From Oryzias latipes (lineage: Eukaryota; Chordata; Actinopteri; Beloniformes; Adrianichthyidae): a stretch of 64,000 nt of DNA. The stretch is taken from NCBI RefSeq assembly GCF_002234675.1, contig NC_019871.2:17936933-18000932 (forward strand). Reading direction: 5' to 3'. Made by a program: the position numbers and the translations under genes. Below, one piece after another: positions 25,081 through 37,400 of this stretch. The stretch's first letter is position 1, and each line of letters opens with the position of its first letter. Under the pieces are notes generated by a model. It was given only the letters and a program-made list of their open reading frames with translations. It searched no databases and was not told where the DNA came from.

Positions 25081-27720
25081 AAACCCAAGGTGTTCGATGT
25101 TTACCTCTCTTTGAACTTACAAATACTTCCATGGTATTTTATTGGGGATTCTGGTTTTTAGAAGATATGACTTTTAAATTATTGAACATTTCAAAATAAA
25201 ATTCATTTTTGCCTTGATTGGTTGGTTTTTACAGGTAAGCTTCATCCACATGTAAACCCTCACCATCACAGATTTGAAAAATGAGGTTACATCCATTAAA
25301 GGTCATTGGGAAAAATTATTGATTACTAAAAGTTCACTTAACTCCTAAGATGACCCGTTAAGACATTTGAAATGATTTTCAATTGAAGAATGAACAAGGC
25401 CTTAACGGAATTGAAGACCTTTGAAGCAAAGAAAAAAAGTTGGAGAAGGTTCTCCTTCATCCAGATAACGTTGTCTTGAAGTTGAGTCATGACTCAACTT
25501 CAAGACAAAGAAGCAAAGAAAACCAACTCTAACTTACTGATTTTACCCATCAGACTTTAAAGAAGAAAAGTAAATAATTAAGGAGCACTCTGAGGACCAC
25601 TCTATAAGGACATAAAGGATCATTTGGAAACATCTGAATCAGGTTTAGAAGAAAAAGAAGACTATCAGTGCAGATGGCCCTGGTGTGTCAGCCCTATTGA
25701 AAACTGTAGATGATGAGCTGGACACTCCCCACATGTTGCTGTCATTCATGGGGTCAATAGGAAACGTTACAACCATTAGAACATCATCTGTCTACCTAGA
25801 GTGTTTTCTGTATATTAACGTCCAGTTCAGAACAAACACATATTCTGCACACTCCTCAACTTGAAAAAATAACATCACTGCCATGGCAACAGGTAAAGGT
25901 TAAGATGAGCTATTTCATTTTGTGGTTATGAAACAAAGAGATTATTTCTGACAAAATACTTGAGTCTGTGTTTTGTCAATACTTCATAGATCCTTAGAGC
26001 ACCTTCCAGAGAAACACCTCATTAAGGTTATTATAGGTTAACAGGCTCCTTGTGGACAAACATCCTTAAGTAAGTCTGAACAATGCAGAATGAAGAAAAA
26101 CTTTGCTTCCTGTTTCACAGCAAGCAGTGATTTACAAATACACTTATTTCAATGATTGTCTGACAGCATTTCCCCTGGTTACCATATGATAGATTCATGT
26201 GGTCCCTACTGTGCCTCCACGCTGTTGACACCATGGTCATTGTATCAGATGACCAGCTCGGATTGTATCATTCCACTGACCATTAGGAGCCACTCGATTC
26301 CCAGCTTTGGTTCATCATCAGTGAGTATAGGAGCTGGCTTTGGCACGTTCTCCTTCCAACTGCTCATGAGTTGGATCCAGATTCAGACCAGAACCCGGAT
26401 TTTTCTGGTCTTTTAACCAGTTCTGGGATGGGAGGGTGGGAGGGGTCTCCACACCGCTGTACCTGAAACACCTGAGGAGTCAGACTGCATCAGACCAAAC
26501 TTCCTCTGGGCCGATGAAGAATCAAAGACATGAACCTTTCTACTGGGGGAGGCGTTTAGGTGGTCAGTGAATCTCACAAATGAAGAACGTTTTTAAAAAT
26601 TTCTGATACCAATCTGTCCGCCTCTGATCTGCCAACACTGTGGGGAAGGGGGTTGGGTGGGGGGTTAAAAATGAAAATGCCTCTGCCCTTGTTGTGACTC
26701 CATTAAGGAGCTTAGTAAATCCACACACGTGCACCAATACATGCATGGACACACACACACGGACATCCATGCAACAAAGCTCCACAAGGACAGTTAAGTG
26801 TTTGAGAGAGAAGTTCAAAAAGATGCAGAAGACGAGTTCCAGTTAAAGGATTAGACTGTCAGTAAATAAACTGCAGCTCAAACATCTTGAAGCCAAATTA
26901 AAAGAACAACCTGCCAGAACGAGGATGGGGGGGCAGGGAGGTTAGCGAGGAAAACCAGCAATGGCAGAAAATCTCATCATGGAGAATGAATTATATAATA
27001 GCTTCTGCACGCAAACCCGCTCCTGTAATCTGTGGTAGGGCTGGGACGGGGAGTATTCTTACATTAGTTCTTCCTTTTTTTTTGGTTTAATGCTATAAAA
27101 CAGCTGCAGATTATCATAGTACAGCAAGCTCCGCCCCCATCCTGCCTCACTTTGATCTTTCCTTGACCTTTTTTTTCTCACCTTCTTCTCCCTCCAGTGA
27201 TGCACACCTCCTCTTTTATCTCTAGTTAAGATGACAGAAACTAAATTACAGCTTCACACCAGCTGACTTATGCCCCCCCTGACGCCGTAGATGTGGATGG
27301 TCCACACAGCAGCAGCAGATTTGCCATGGAGGGGGGGGTCGCTGCAGGCTGCATTTAACCTTCATTTCAGGACCTTTCTGAACAAAACTCTTCGTTTTGA
27401 TGCAGATACTGATCTGTGTGCCCCCCTGCAGGCAGCTGGTTCGCAGCGCTGTCAGTGAAATGAACATCAGCAGATGTTCAGTCAAAGGACGGAGGGCAGG
27501 AGCCTTTTCTGCTCATCAGCTGCACATCATTTAACACGCTGAAGCTTTTCTGGCCTCAGATGATCTGCTGCTGATCAGTGAATAATTTCAGACTTTCAAC
27601 TTTTTCTTTTTAATTTTCTGCAGTTTCATTACATTTGGTGAAACACTTTTAGTTTTGGGCCTAGTTCATGTAAAAGAGCCAAAAGCTTTCTGTCAAACAG
27701 AAGGAGCACAGACCTCCCCA

Positions 27721-27775
27721 CACCACCACCACCACCACCACCACCACCACACAAACACACACACATTCACAGAGA
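27721..27775 (+). repeat. CAC trinucleotide microsatellite
   Basis: Ten or so CAC units followed by CA-rich sequence. A degenerate relative (CCACCATCTCCACCATCTTT) continues at 27893-28060, probably an older decayed CAC array. Confidence 0.9.
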
Positions 27776-28399
27776 CACAGAAACAAATCTCTGATTTCTA
27801 TATTTTACTACAAAGATTCTATTGAAGCTGTTCTGTTCCATTTAAGCCTCAGTTTGTGTTTGATTTGATCCTTTTATGACAAAAATATTCTCCACCACCT
27901 CCACCACCTTCACCATCTCCACCATCTTTACCATCTCCACATCTCCACAATCTTCATTGTCACCATCTTTACCACTCCAATGTCGTCACCATCTCCATAA
28001 TTTTCTTGTGTCTACCATATAAACAATCTTCACCATGTGCACCATCTTCCGCATCTCCTACATCTTAATGGTAATATGACAGAAAAAGCTGCAGAAATGC
28101 TAAAGTGGGTTCAGCATTCTGAGCTGCAGCTGAATTTGAGGGTTTAATGACGCAGCACAACTGTTGTGTTGTTTGCTCTTTCTGAGAAACTCACTCACTG
28201 TGTTGTGAGGCAGCAGAACTAATGCTGAGAGCAGGAAGGCCTGTGAAGTGATTGAGCTGTGTGAAGAAGGAGGTGATCTGTGAGGAGCTGAAGGTCAAAG
28301 GAAAAATGAGGTTTCAATATGTGGGAGAAGCATTGACTGTACAAGAGAACTGGACTAAGCGAGTGACGTTACCCACAGCAAAATGAAGTCAATTCATTC

Positions 28400-28775
28400 A
28401 TCTTCTTCTGTTTGTCCCTTTCAGGGTCACAGGGCTGCTGGAGCCAATCCCTATTATGGGCGAAGGCAGGGGACACCCTGGACAGGTCCCCATTCTGTCA
28501 CAGGGTCTCATATATCACACACCCATGCATACTCACATTCACACCTAGGGACAATTTAGAGTTTAATGTTTTTGGACAGTGGGAGGAAGCTAGAGTCCCC
28601 GGAGAGAACCCACGCATACACGGGGAGAACATGCAAACTCCACACAGAAAGGTCCCCCATTGGTGTTCTGTTTTCAGGTTTTGTTTTGTTTTCAGGTCCC
28701 CCAGCCGGGACTTTAACCAGGGGCCTTCATGCTGTGAGGCAAGAGCACTAACCACTGCACCACCGTGCAGCCCAA
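28400..28775 (+). repeat. Common teleost interspersed repeat (GGGGAGAACATGCAAACTCC type)
   Basis: Contains GGGTCACAGGGCTGCTGGAG, GGGGAGAACATGCAAACTCC, CCCAGCCGGGACTTTAACCA and AACCACTGCACCACCGTGC in the usual order. A short TTTTCAGGT duplication interrupts the copy near 28670-28700. A more diverged partial copy is at 63700-63840. The ORFs across it are by-products. Confidence 0.75.
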
Positions 28776-30068
28776 CTGAAGACAAGTCAGACAAGTCGGT
28801 CTGAATCAACGTTTCTATGGCAACCACTGTCGCTAATCAGGAGTAATCTTGTTCAAAGTCCGCACCCCTTCCGCCGAAAGCGGCTCGGGAAAATATGTCA
28901 ATCCAACATTTTGAACATTCAAGGTGGGGGTCAGTGGGCACCACATGCTTTAATTGAGGCATCTGATTGGTCAGTTTATAACTTGAATAACTTGCAATAA
29001 ATACAAACTATGAAGAAAATTAGGATTAGCAAGAACCTGTTAAAAAAGGGTAGTAGAGCAAGAATGGTTATTCTGACAAATGGAATGAATGTTGTAATGA
29101 TAGCTTCTTCTTTCTCCATAGAAGTCCATTTTGGCTTCTTGGGGCCAGCAGGTACTTCCTACTTAGAACACGAGGGAGGAGGAATCACTCAGTCCAGTTC
29201 TCATTACAGTCAATGGGGAGAAGACACGGTAACAAGCATCTGCCCCCCTCTCTTCAATCCCTCCAACTCAACCTTCCTCTGCTGGTTACCACGGCAACAG
29301 GCAGGGGGCCTAAAATGAAGATGAAAGGAGAAGAAGATGTGCCTTCTAGAGACCAAATCACCAAAAGAATAAGATTTTTCTACAGAGAGATAAAGGAAAA
29401 TAGATTGAAACGAAATTGATTCAGGAGGGAATTCTTAAACCATCTTCATGGATTTTATTTGGAAAACTTGAAGAGGTCGATGAAAATAATCATTGAATAA
29501 TGAAAGTGAATCCTCTAAAAATAGACTTACAAGGATTCAGTTTAAAGATTAACGGTTTCCTGGACCTCCACAAACAATTAAGATAAAACAGTTAAAGAAA
29601 AAGGAAACATCAATAACTTCATTTATTTGTAATATATTCCACATTTAGGAGAAGCCTTTAAGCAAAGATGCATTAAACTTCCAGCTTCTACCTGAAGAAG
29701 AGTGTTTTTATAGAAACTGGTGAATGATAATTACTGAATAAATGTGAGAACCTGTGACATTTATTTTAATATTTATAGACAAACAAATTATCTAAATAAC
29801 TTATTTGTTATTTGTTACAGATCATGGCAGCAGTAAACAGTTCACAGTTTAACTTTCTAGTTTTATGTCCTTCAGCTGAAACCTGACAATGAATGAATCA
29901 CATGTGAGCTGGAGGTTTCACTGACATGTTCTTCCATTATTCAAGAGAATAGTTTCTATGAAAGATGTCATTATAATAATTGCATGTTTTGTTAGATTTT
30001 TTAGAAATTTTTTATCTTTATTATTTTATTTGAAACTATAAATTATGATATTATCAGAATAATAAAGT

Positions 30069-30368
30069 AGCTAGATAGCTTGGTTGGCGAAGTGCATAAC
30101 TGAAGCCCGGGAAATCAGGGGTTGTTTCCCATGAGGGACAATAAGCTTCATCCACTGGGGGTCCTTGGGCAAGACCCTATGTGCTACTGCCTAGCCACAA
30201 GCGGGACCCATGTCTGAGTCTTCCTGTGCCGGTCCCCAGCCTGGATAAAACACAGTATTGTGTCAGGAAGGGCACAATCTCTACCAAACCACCTGTGTGA
30301 ATCAGTGGAAGCTGCTACCTGTGGCGACCCCTGAAGGAGTATGCCGAAAGGTGAAGACCAAAATTAGA
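30069..30368 (+). repeat. tRNA-derived SINE with RTE-like 3' tail
   Basis: The left end has a tRNA-like A box (TAGCTTGGTTGGC) and, about 40 bases on, a degenerate B box (GGGTTGTTTCCC), as in RNA polymerase III promoters of tRNA-derived SINEs. The right end reads CTGTGGCGACCCCTGAAGG then GCCGAAAGG, the same tail as the RTE LINE ends in this window (for example 55222-55260), consistent with mobilisation by that LINE. Confidence 0.65.
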
Positions 30369-31016
30369 GAAATAATAAAAGTAAACTAAAAAAGTGTGCA
30401 GGAAATTCTTATACCTTAAATATGTATTAACTTAAGTGATAATACAAATGTGGAGAAATGTAATAACATTTAAGAAACTAAATGCTTTTTGATGAGCTGG
30501 CCTTTTCTCTTTAGAGACCTGGGGCCTCATTTATAAACGTTGCGTACGCACAAAAGAAGGCGTACGCCACTCTCTACGCAATAGTTGAGATTTATAAAAA
30601 GCAAACTTGACGGGAAAATGTGCGGTCCTTCACGCAAGCTCTGACCCAGGCGTACGCACAAAAACGGGTGAAATGAGAAACGGCGACACCGTCGGCAGAT
30701 GGAAGAAACACGTGAAAGTGAAAATGACAATACTGCCTCTCAGAAATAACATGAAGACTTCACAAAGCAAGTCTTACAATTAACAGCTACACCAACACCC
30801 GTTTGATCGATCAGCAGTGAAACAAACAAAAAAAAATCAAACGAAAATTACAACAGAAACTTAAATGAACACATATTTGCAAAAAGAAAAGTGAAATATG
30901 TTCTGCAATATTGGCATGTAGTGCAATTCATCCTCATAAATAATATAGTTAACAGAACGAAATAATGTACAAAACTGATATTCTCGTCAATGTGTCCGTC
31001 TGGTGGAGCAGATATA

Positions 31017-31180
31017 GTCAAAGTCAGCTTTATTGTCAAATATGTTGCATCCGTAAGACATACAGCACAGATGAAATTGCTTTCCTCCCACCCCACAGTG
31101 CAAGCAGCATGTACAATAATAAATAAACGACTTACGACTTAAAATACATTCTTTTAAAAACAATAAATCCTTGAAACCCA
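31017..31180 (-). repeat. LINE tail inserted in the Harbinger element
   Basis: AAGTCAGCTTTATTGTCAAA followed by CACAGATGAAATTGC is a common fish LINE 3' end read antisense. It interrupts unit 1 and is absent from unit 2, so it arrived after the units diverged, or unit 2 lost it. Confidence 0.5.
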
Positions 31181-31571
31181 AAAAGATAAAGCCAAAAAAA
31201 AGCCAAAAAACACTGAAGGTAGGGGAGAGAGGAGCCGCTGCGTGTGCACGCGCCGCCAGATGTGTGCGAATCAGACAGACGGACGGACGGACGGACGTAT
31301 TAATTGTCCACTGGGGAAAGTTGTTTTCATATTAAAACATTTCTTCATAAGCTACGGAATTATGGTATTCATGCATATGCCTTTAGTTTGTTTTATTTTT
31401 GATAAAACAATGTATGGCGTATGTCTCAACCATTCAGAAAGCAACAAGAAATTACATTTGCGCGGAACAATTTCCCATTTCCACGTCGATTATTACCGAC
31501 ATCTGTAGCTTGTCAGATGTAATTAAATGGATGGAAATAAAATGCCCCATCACAATGCGTAATGACGCACA

Positions 31572-31740
31572 ATGGCTGATCTTGTGCTCTTAGAAGATGT
31601 GGCAAATGGAAGAATTCGGAGTGAACGCATCTTTAGACAGCAAGAAGACTTGCTGGCAAACGAGGACGAGTGGCTTATGAGCCGGTTCCGACTTATTCGA
31701 GCCGTCCCTTTGGACCTCTGCGGGCCTTTGGGGGGGGTGT
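31572..31740 (+). pseudogene. Harbinger transposase, N-terminal remnant
   Basis: Starting at ATG 31572 the frame reads MADLVLLEDVANGRIRSERI, then FRQQEDLLANEDEWLMSRFR and LIRAVPLDLC. The pattern R.ERIFR....L....DEWL.SRFR matches the N-terminus of fish Harbinger transposases. After about 55 codons similarity ends and the frame runs into a poly-C tract; the DDE catalytic region is missing, so it cannot be active. Confidence 0.55.
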
Positions 31741-31837
31741 CACCCGGTGAATCTGGCGCGTCGGTGTCTCCCTCCGCCTCAGTCACCACACCCCTTAAGG
31801 GATTCCCCAATTATTGCCGCCAGTCTCTCAAGAGGGG

Positions 31838-31846
31838 TCAGCTCCG

Positions 31847-31892
<46 letters not shown>

Positions 31893-32149
31893 TTGGCAGA
31901 CACACTCTGGCGATGCAGCGCCAGACGCTTTTTTGCCGCGACTTTGATGTCCGACCATTTCTTTTTTACTTCGGCCACGGTCCGAGGTTGTGAGGCTACA
32001 GCATTTTCACGTGCCTTTTTGGCATTAGTAATGCCCACACTTTGCCCTCCAGACAACACTTTTCTCCTCTTTTCCACCTCGTCAACGATAACTTCTACTT
32101 CACGTTGAGTGAAGTTACGTCTTTTTGATTTCCTCTCGGTGTGTGCCAT
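31838..32149 (-). CDS. Harbinger Myb/SANT-like DNA-binding protein, truncated
   Basis: The minus-strand ATG at 32149 opens MAHTERKSKRRNFTQREVEV, later VVEKRRKVLSGG-like and KKWSDIKVAAKKR. RNFTQREVE and KKW.DIK..AK are hallmarks of the Myb/SANT-like accessory protein encoded by PIF/Harbinger elements, which escorts transposase to the nucleus and binds ends. After about 85 codons the frame enters the 43-C tract (read as polyglycine) and the rest is missing. The homologous segment of unit 2 (about 32820-33073) lacks a clean frame. Confidence 0.55.
31850..31892 (+). repeat. 43-base poly-C tract
   Basis: Forty-three uninterrupted C residues, the longest homopolymer in the window, at the truncation point of both Harbinger ORFs. 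The corresponding place in unit 2 (32745-32780) is an interrupted C-rich run. Confidence 0.95.
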
Positions 32150-34589
32150 GGTTTCGCAATCAATGAATATTCATTTGTGGGCGTTTCACTGACTATTTAT
32201 GGGCAACTATAGGCGTGTCATGAAGCCGCAAATGCTGCGCAGCATTTAGAATTGGTTGTGATTTATAAAAGGAAAGATGCGTAGGATGTGCGTGCGCACG
32301 GTTTTATAAAGGGGCCTCATTTATAAACGTTGCGTACGCACAAAAGAAGGCGTACGCCACTCTCTACGCAATAGTTGAGATTTATAAAAAGCAAACTTGA
32401 CGGGAAAATGTGCGGTCCTTCACGCAAGCTCTGACCCAGGCGTACGCACAAAAACGGGTGAAATGAGAAACGGCGACACCGTCGGCAGATGGAAGAAACA
32501 CGTGAAAGTGACAGTGTGTGCCAAATCGTGCTGGCATGTGCCGTGCTACACAATGTGGCACAGCTTAAAAACGTGCCTCTACCCCCTGGCGCTGATTGCT
32601 GTGTTGGCCCCGACCCTGGCGCGTCGGCGTCCCCTCCGTCTCAGTCAGGTGACTGAGGCGGAGGAGGACGCCGATAAGGGGGACTTAATAGGGATTCCCC
32701 AATAATAGCGGACAGTTTCTCACCAAGAGGGGTCAGCTCCGGTGTCTCCCCCCAAACCCCCCCGCCCACCCCCCCACACGTGGCGGACACACTCTGCCGA
32801 TGCAGCGCTAGACGTTTTTTTGCCTCGACTTTGATGTCCGATCATTTCTTTCATTTCTTTTTTATTTCGGCCACGTCCGAGGTTGTGAGGCTGCAGCATT
32901 TACGGCGTCTGCCACCGTTTGCCACTCAGACTCACGTGCCTTTTTGGCATTAGTAAGGCCACACTGTGCCCTCCAAACAACATTTTTCTCCTCTTTTCCA
33001 CCTCGCCAACGATAACTTCTACTTCACATTGAGTGAAGTTACGTTTTTTTGATTTCCCCTCTGTGTTTGCCATGATTTAGCAAGCCATGAATATTAATTT
33101 GTGGGCGTTTCACGGACTATTTATGGGCAACTATGGGCGTGTCCTGTAGCCGCAAAAGCTGCGCTGCATTTAGAATCGGTTGTGATTTATAAAGGGAAAG
33201 ATGCGTAGGATGTGCGTGCGCACGGTTTAATAACTCCGAATATTTCTGTGCGTACGCACGTCCTATGTTTCATCCGTACGCCACTTCTGACGCAAATCCT
33301 ACGCAAAGTTTTATAAATGAGGCCCCAGAGCACTATGATGCATTTTCAGTGTTTTCAAAAGTCCACAAAGAGATTTTTAGGATCTAAGGATTTTTTGATT
33401 CATAACAAAAAATTAATAAAGAAACAACAGTGACTGGATGGTAAGAACGGTCAGAGAATCTGCAGTGTTTTTGTGTTTGACTTGTGTGAGGAAAGGTCTT
33501 CATTCCGTAGTGTTTGGTGCATCTTCATATTTTTGCCCTGGTCTGTCTTCTCCTGCTTGTGTGTTGAAGACAAAGCTGAGACTCAGGTACGACAGGCACT
33601 ACAGGTTTAATCCTGGATGATCATGCTTGGACGGACGCTCTCCTCGCTGACAGTTTGTTCCTTCACCAGTGTTGATCGTGGCTCGAGGTTCCCGGCAGGT
33701 CACCTGGCACGGGTCTGGATCCAGCTCCACACAGTTTTCCAGAAGGCTGGTTCCTGTGCTTCAGGCCAAGGACAGAAGGAGAGAGAGGGCTGTGCCCTCC
33801 CCCACCGACAGGCCAACACCTCCAAAGCACGCACTGGCTTTACCGTCACGCTCAATGCGAATAAATGACACCAATGCAACTGCTCTGTTATGAGCTTCTG
33901 TGCAGCCTGGTAACTTTATCTACTGTGTGTGTGTCCTCCAGCCAGAAGAAGATCATGTTACATCTCCATCCAATCAGCAGGTTAGGATCACCTCTTCAGC
34001 CTTTGTGTCACAGCCTGCGTTCAGACTGAAGGTTTGCTTCTCTGACTCACAGAAAAAGAAGAAACATTTCTCAGGTGGACCTTGATGAGCATCAGGTGCT
34101 GTGGAGCATGACTCCGTCTGTTGTCTGTCAATCAGGCAACTTGGAAAAAACAAAAATGATCTGCCAGAAGTGTGAGCGGGGCATTTTGATTTAGTGTTGG
34201 GAACATTGTGTCAAAAAGTAATCAGTTACAGTTACAACACCAAATAACCACTACCCTTTAACTGTTTATGGGATTGATGTTATTCCAACAGATTCTGCGT
34301 GCTCTTTTCTTAAATAGACCAGCCATTCAGCAGTGCTCTTATGTGCTGCCTCTTTCTCCCATTTTCTTTTCCAGTTCCGTTTCCAGCCTTGGTGGGTCTG
34401 CTCTGCTGTGATGACCCTGCCACTGAGCGTACACTTTCTTAGGTTGAGTTGGATCCTTTGCGTTATTTTAGAGCTGTTTACTCATCCATTCAACTCTCCA
34501 TGTCAAAAACACAAAGTCAGTTTTGAATTAAACCGTGAATGTTTTGTACCTATCTGTAAATAGCAACACACGTGTTGAATACGTACATC

Positions 34590-34745
34590 ATCAGGTTTGG
34601 TAATAAGGGGTGGGAGCAGACAAGATTTATCTTCAACCGACTCCTTTTCAAGCACACTGTATTATTTTGTCTTTTAAACCACTGTGTGTTGACTTTTTCA
34701 CTTGTTTTGTGTTTGAAATAAACTAAACTAAACTAAACTAAACTA
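34590..34745 (+). repeat. LINE 3' end with (CTAAA)n tail
   Basis: GGTGGGAGCAGACAAGATT-like sequence, then TTGAAATAAACTAAAC and five ACTAA units. A short 3' tail with a pentamer repeat is typical of fish L2/CR1-like LINEs. The source ORF is not preserved. Confidence 0.45.
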
Positions 34746-36439
34746 ATTGAGAGGTTTATTCTAGTTTATGGAAGTACTGGTGTACCGGTATATTAGATAT
34801 AAGGTAACCCATCAATCCACAGTGGGATCATGTTGCGGCATTACAGTTAAAAAGCAAAATGATTCAATTTGTACAGTTAAGAAATAAGGATGTAAAATGT
34901 TTCACACTTTCAGAACTGTACTTCAGTCTAAAAAGCAAACTGACATGAAAACACTGATGACCTTTCTTTCCTAATTCATTTCAATATGATGAAACTCGGA
35001 ACATGTCATTATCTGACGAGTCAGCACATCAGTTTGACTCCAGTTTCCATGGCGATAAGAGTATGTTGCCTTGGAAACCTAAGGTGAGTTAAAAACCAGA
35101 GACAGACTTTCAGAAATTGTTCCATCTTTACACCCGGTTAGAATGAAAATGAGATGGAGGGGGTTACCATGGCAACAGATCAGTCTGCAAGTTATTTGGG
35201 GTAAACTGTCAGGTTAAGGTGGAGGGGTGAGGACAAAAGCAGAAGAGAAAAAAAGGATGAAGGGAGATGTGAGGGGGGGTTTACAGAGGGATAACTGTAA
35301 GAGAGAGAGAGTGGAAAAAAATGATGGCTATAATCCAGATTAAATCAGTGGATTTTGGACAATCCCAAGCTTGGGCCGTCACATCAATGCCAATTCCCCC
35401 CCCCTACCGCCAGCGTCCACCCGTGCCAAGCTTAGACCTCAATCAGCTCTCTGGCACATGCAGGGAGCTTCAATGACACAAGCTGGGAACAACCCCCACA
35501 AGCAGCAGGTAGCTGCATGCTTCCTGCTAATCCAGAACCAGAGGATCCAGAACACGAAAAAGAAAAGATTTGGATGAACTAACCTCACATCTCCACTGGA
35601 AGTTGTCTATGGTGGATTCAATCTAGAAAATGAATTTCCCTTAAATCTGCATTTTTACTTTAGAGGAAAGCATCTCCAGTGTTTGAACCCGAGGGGTCTG
35701 TGTTTTACTGCTAAACATAATGATCCATTCAAAGTCCCACAGATCGTCTGTTACACTTTTAAATTCAATGCAGTTTTACATGCAGATTTCTGTATAATGA
35801 TCACATTTAGGCTCAACATCTGCCTGTTAATATTAGATATATAAAAAAACTCAGCAGAACTTTTTTTCTAATTCCATTTGTTTCAAAAATACTTGATCAT
35901 CTCATCGGGGAAATTCCGGAACATGTTGATCCTGTTGTTTGTTTCAGCTGGTTGGAGTTCATATTTTGGGCAGAGCCAACATTAACTTGACGAGTCACAT
36001 GGTGTGTTACACTAAACCATCTGCATGTCCTTGGATAGGAAAAATCTCTGTAACTGTGATGCTGTATGTGCTCCACGCATGTCCTCAGGATCAAATCCCC
36101 GAACCAGAGCCTACCGGACAAGTCCAACTTTTTTCTCGCTTTTTCTCAACTGAGGCAAACAAACACAGATTCACATTTCCCAAATGTCACACTGATGCCT
36201 GCTGGGAGATTCCGTCACAAACAGCAGTCAGAAGCAAACTAACGGCTGTCTTTCTGCTAGTTTTAAATCAAAATGTTTCCCTTTTGCTTCACAGAGCCGT
36301 CTACCAGGTTGTCTCTGTGTGGAGTTGGCTGTGAGTCTGGTGTGAAGGCAGCATATTGCCATGAATCCGGCAGACTATTCCTTCAGCTCTTTGCTTCATT
36401 AAATAATCTGCAAAAGACATCATGTGACTGTGTGTACGT

Positions 36440-36500
36440 CTTTATGTGTGTGTGTGTGTGCTTGCATGCGTGCGTGCGTGTGTATGTGTTCGTGTGTGGA
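36440..36500 (+). repeat. TG-rich microsatellite
   Basis: (TG)8 followed by (TGCG)n-like units. It lies 60 bases before the 15-bp minisatellite. Confidence 0.85.
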
Positions 36501-36559
36501 TAAGTGTGAAGAACACGCTACAATCTTCTTTGGGGACAGTCTGCAGGTATGTTACGAGT

Positions 36560-37400
36560 GTTTGCTGGCATGTTTTCTGCAGTCTTGTTTTTTACAGCCG
36601 TGTTTTTAGCAGCCGTGTCTTTGCAGCAGTGTTTTCCACAACCGTGGTTCCTGCAGCCGTGTTTCCTGTAGCCGTGTTTTTTGGCAGCTGTGTTTTTGGC
36701 AGCAATGTTTTCGGCAGTCATGTTTTTTACAGCCGTGTTTTCAGCAGCCGTTTTTTCGACAGCCGTGTTTTCAGTAACCCTGTTTTCTGCAACCGTGCTT
36801 TCTGCAGCCGTGTTTCCTGTAGCCATGTTTTCTGCTGCCGTATTTACTACAGACACGTTTTCAGCATTTGTGATTCCTGCAGCCATGTTTTCAGCAGCCG
36901 TGTTTTAGGCAGTCATGTTTTTTACACCAGTGTTTTCTACATCCGTGCTTTTAGCAGTTGAGTTTTCAGTAACCGTGTTTTCAGCAGCCATGTTTTCAGC
37001 AGCCGTGTTTCCTGCAGCCGTGTTTTTGGAAGCAATGTTTTCAGCAGCCGTGTTTTCGGCAGTCATCTTTTTTACAGCAGTGTTTTCTCTGTTTTTTCCG
37101 CAGCCATTTTTTCGACAGCCGTGTTTTCAGTAACCGTGTTTTCTGCACCCGTGTTTCCTGTAGCCATGTTTTCTGCTGCCGTATTTACTACAGACACGTT
37201 TTCACCAGTTGTGTTTCCTGCAGCCATGTTTTCAGCAGCCGTGTTTTCGGCAGTCATCTTTTTTACAGCAATGTTTTCTACATCCGTGTTTTCCGCAACC
37301 GTGTTTTCTGCAGCAGTGTTTCCTGCAGCCATGTTTTCTGCTCTTGTATTTACTACAGCCATGTTTTCAGCAGCCTTGTTTCCTGCAGCCGTGCTTCCCG
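36560..37400 (+). repeat. 15-bp minisatellite, consensus TGTTTTCAGCAGCCG
   Basis: More than fifty tandem copies of a 15-base unit (TGTTTTC[AT]GCAGCC[AG] variants) fill about 840 bases of the connexin intron. There is higher-order structure: the stretch beginning TTTCGACAGCCGTG at 36754 recurs at 37110, about 356 bases later, with the same ordered variants. Because 15 is a multiple of three, long ORFs occur in several frames on both strands (up to 171 codons, FSAAVF- or NTAAEN-like peptides); these are consequences of the repeat. Confidence 0.95.

Larger units (their letters stand above)
30519..33328 (+). mobile_element. Compound Harbinger (PIF) DNA transposon, internally rearranged
   Basis: Terminal inverted repeats are CTGGGGCCTCATTTATAAA (30519) and its complement ending at 33328. 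Inside are two related units. Unit 1 (30519-32310) holds a transposase start and a Myb-like ORF; it also contains a LINE tail insertion near 31017-31180. Unit 2 (32311-33328) repeats the left end exactly for 200 bases and then a diverged copy of the unit 1 right half (compare 31895-32300 with 32785-33230). Both ORFs are incomplete or decayed, so the element is non-autonomous. No clean target-site duplication was found. Confidence 0.75.

Noticed and set aside
28412-28827. Overlapping ORFs of 130 and 109 codons
   Set aside because: They are translations of a common interspersed fish repeat.
36560-37400. Possible CRISPR-like array
   Set aside because: Units are 15 bases in direct tandem with no unique spacers, in a eukaryotic intron.
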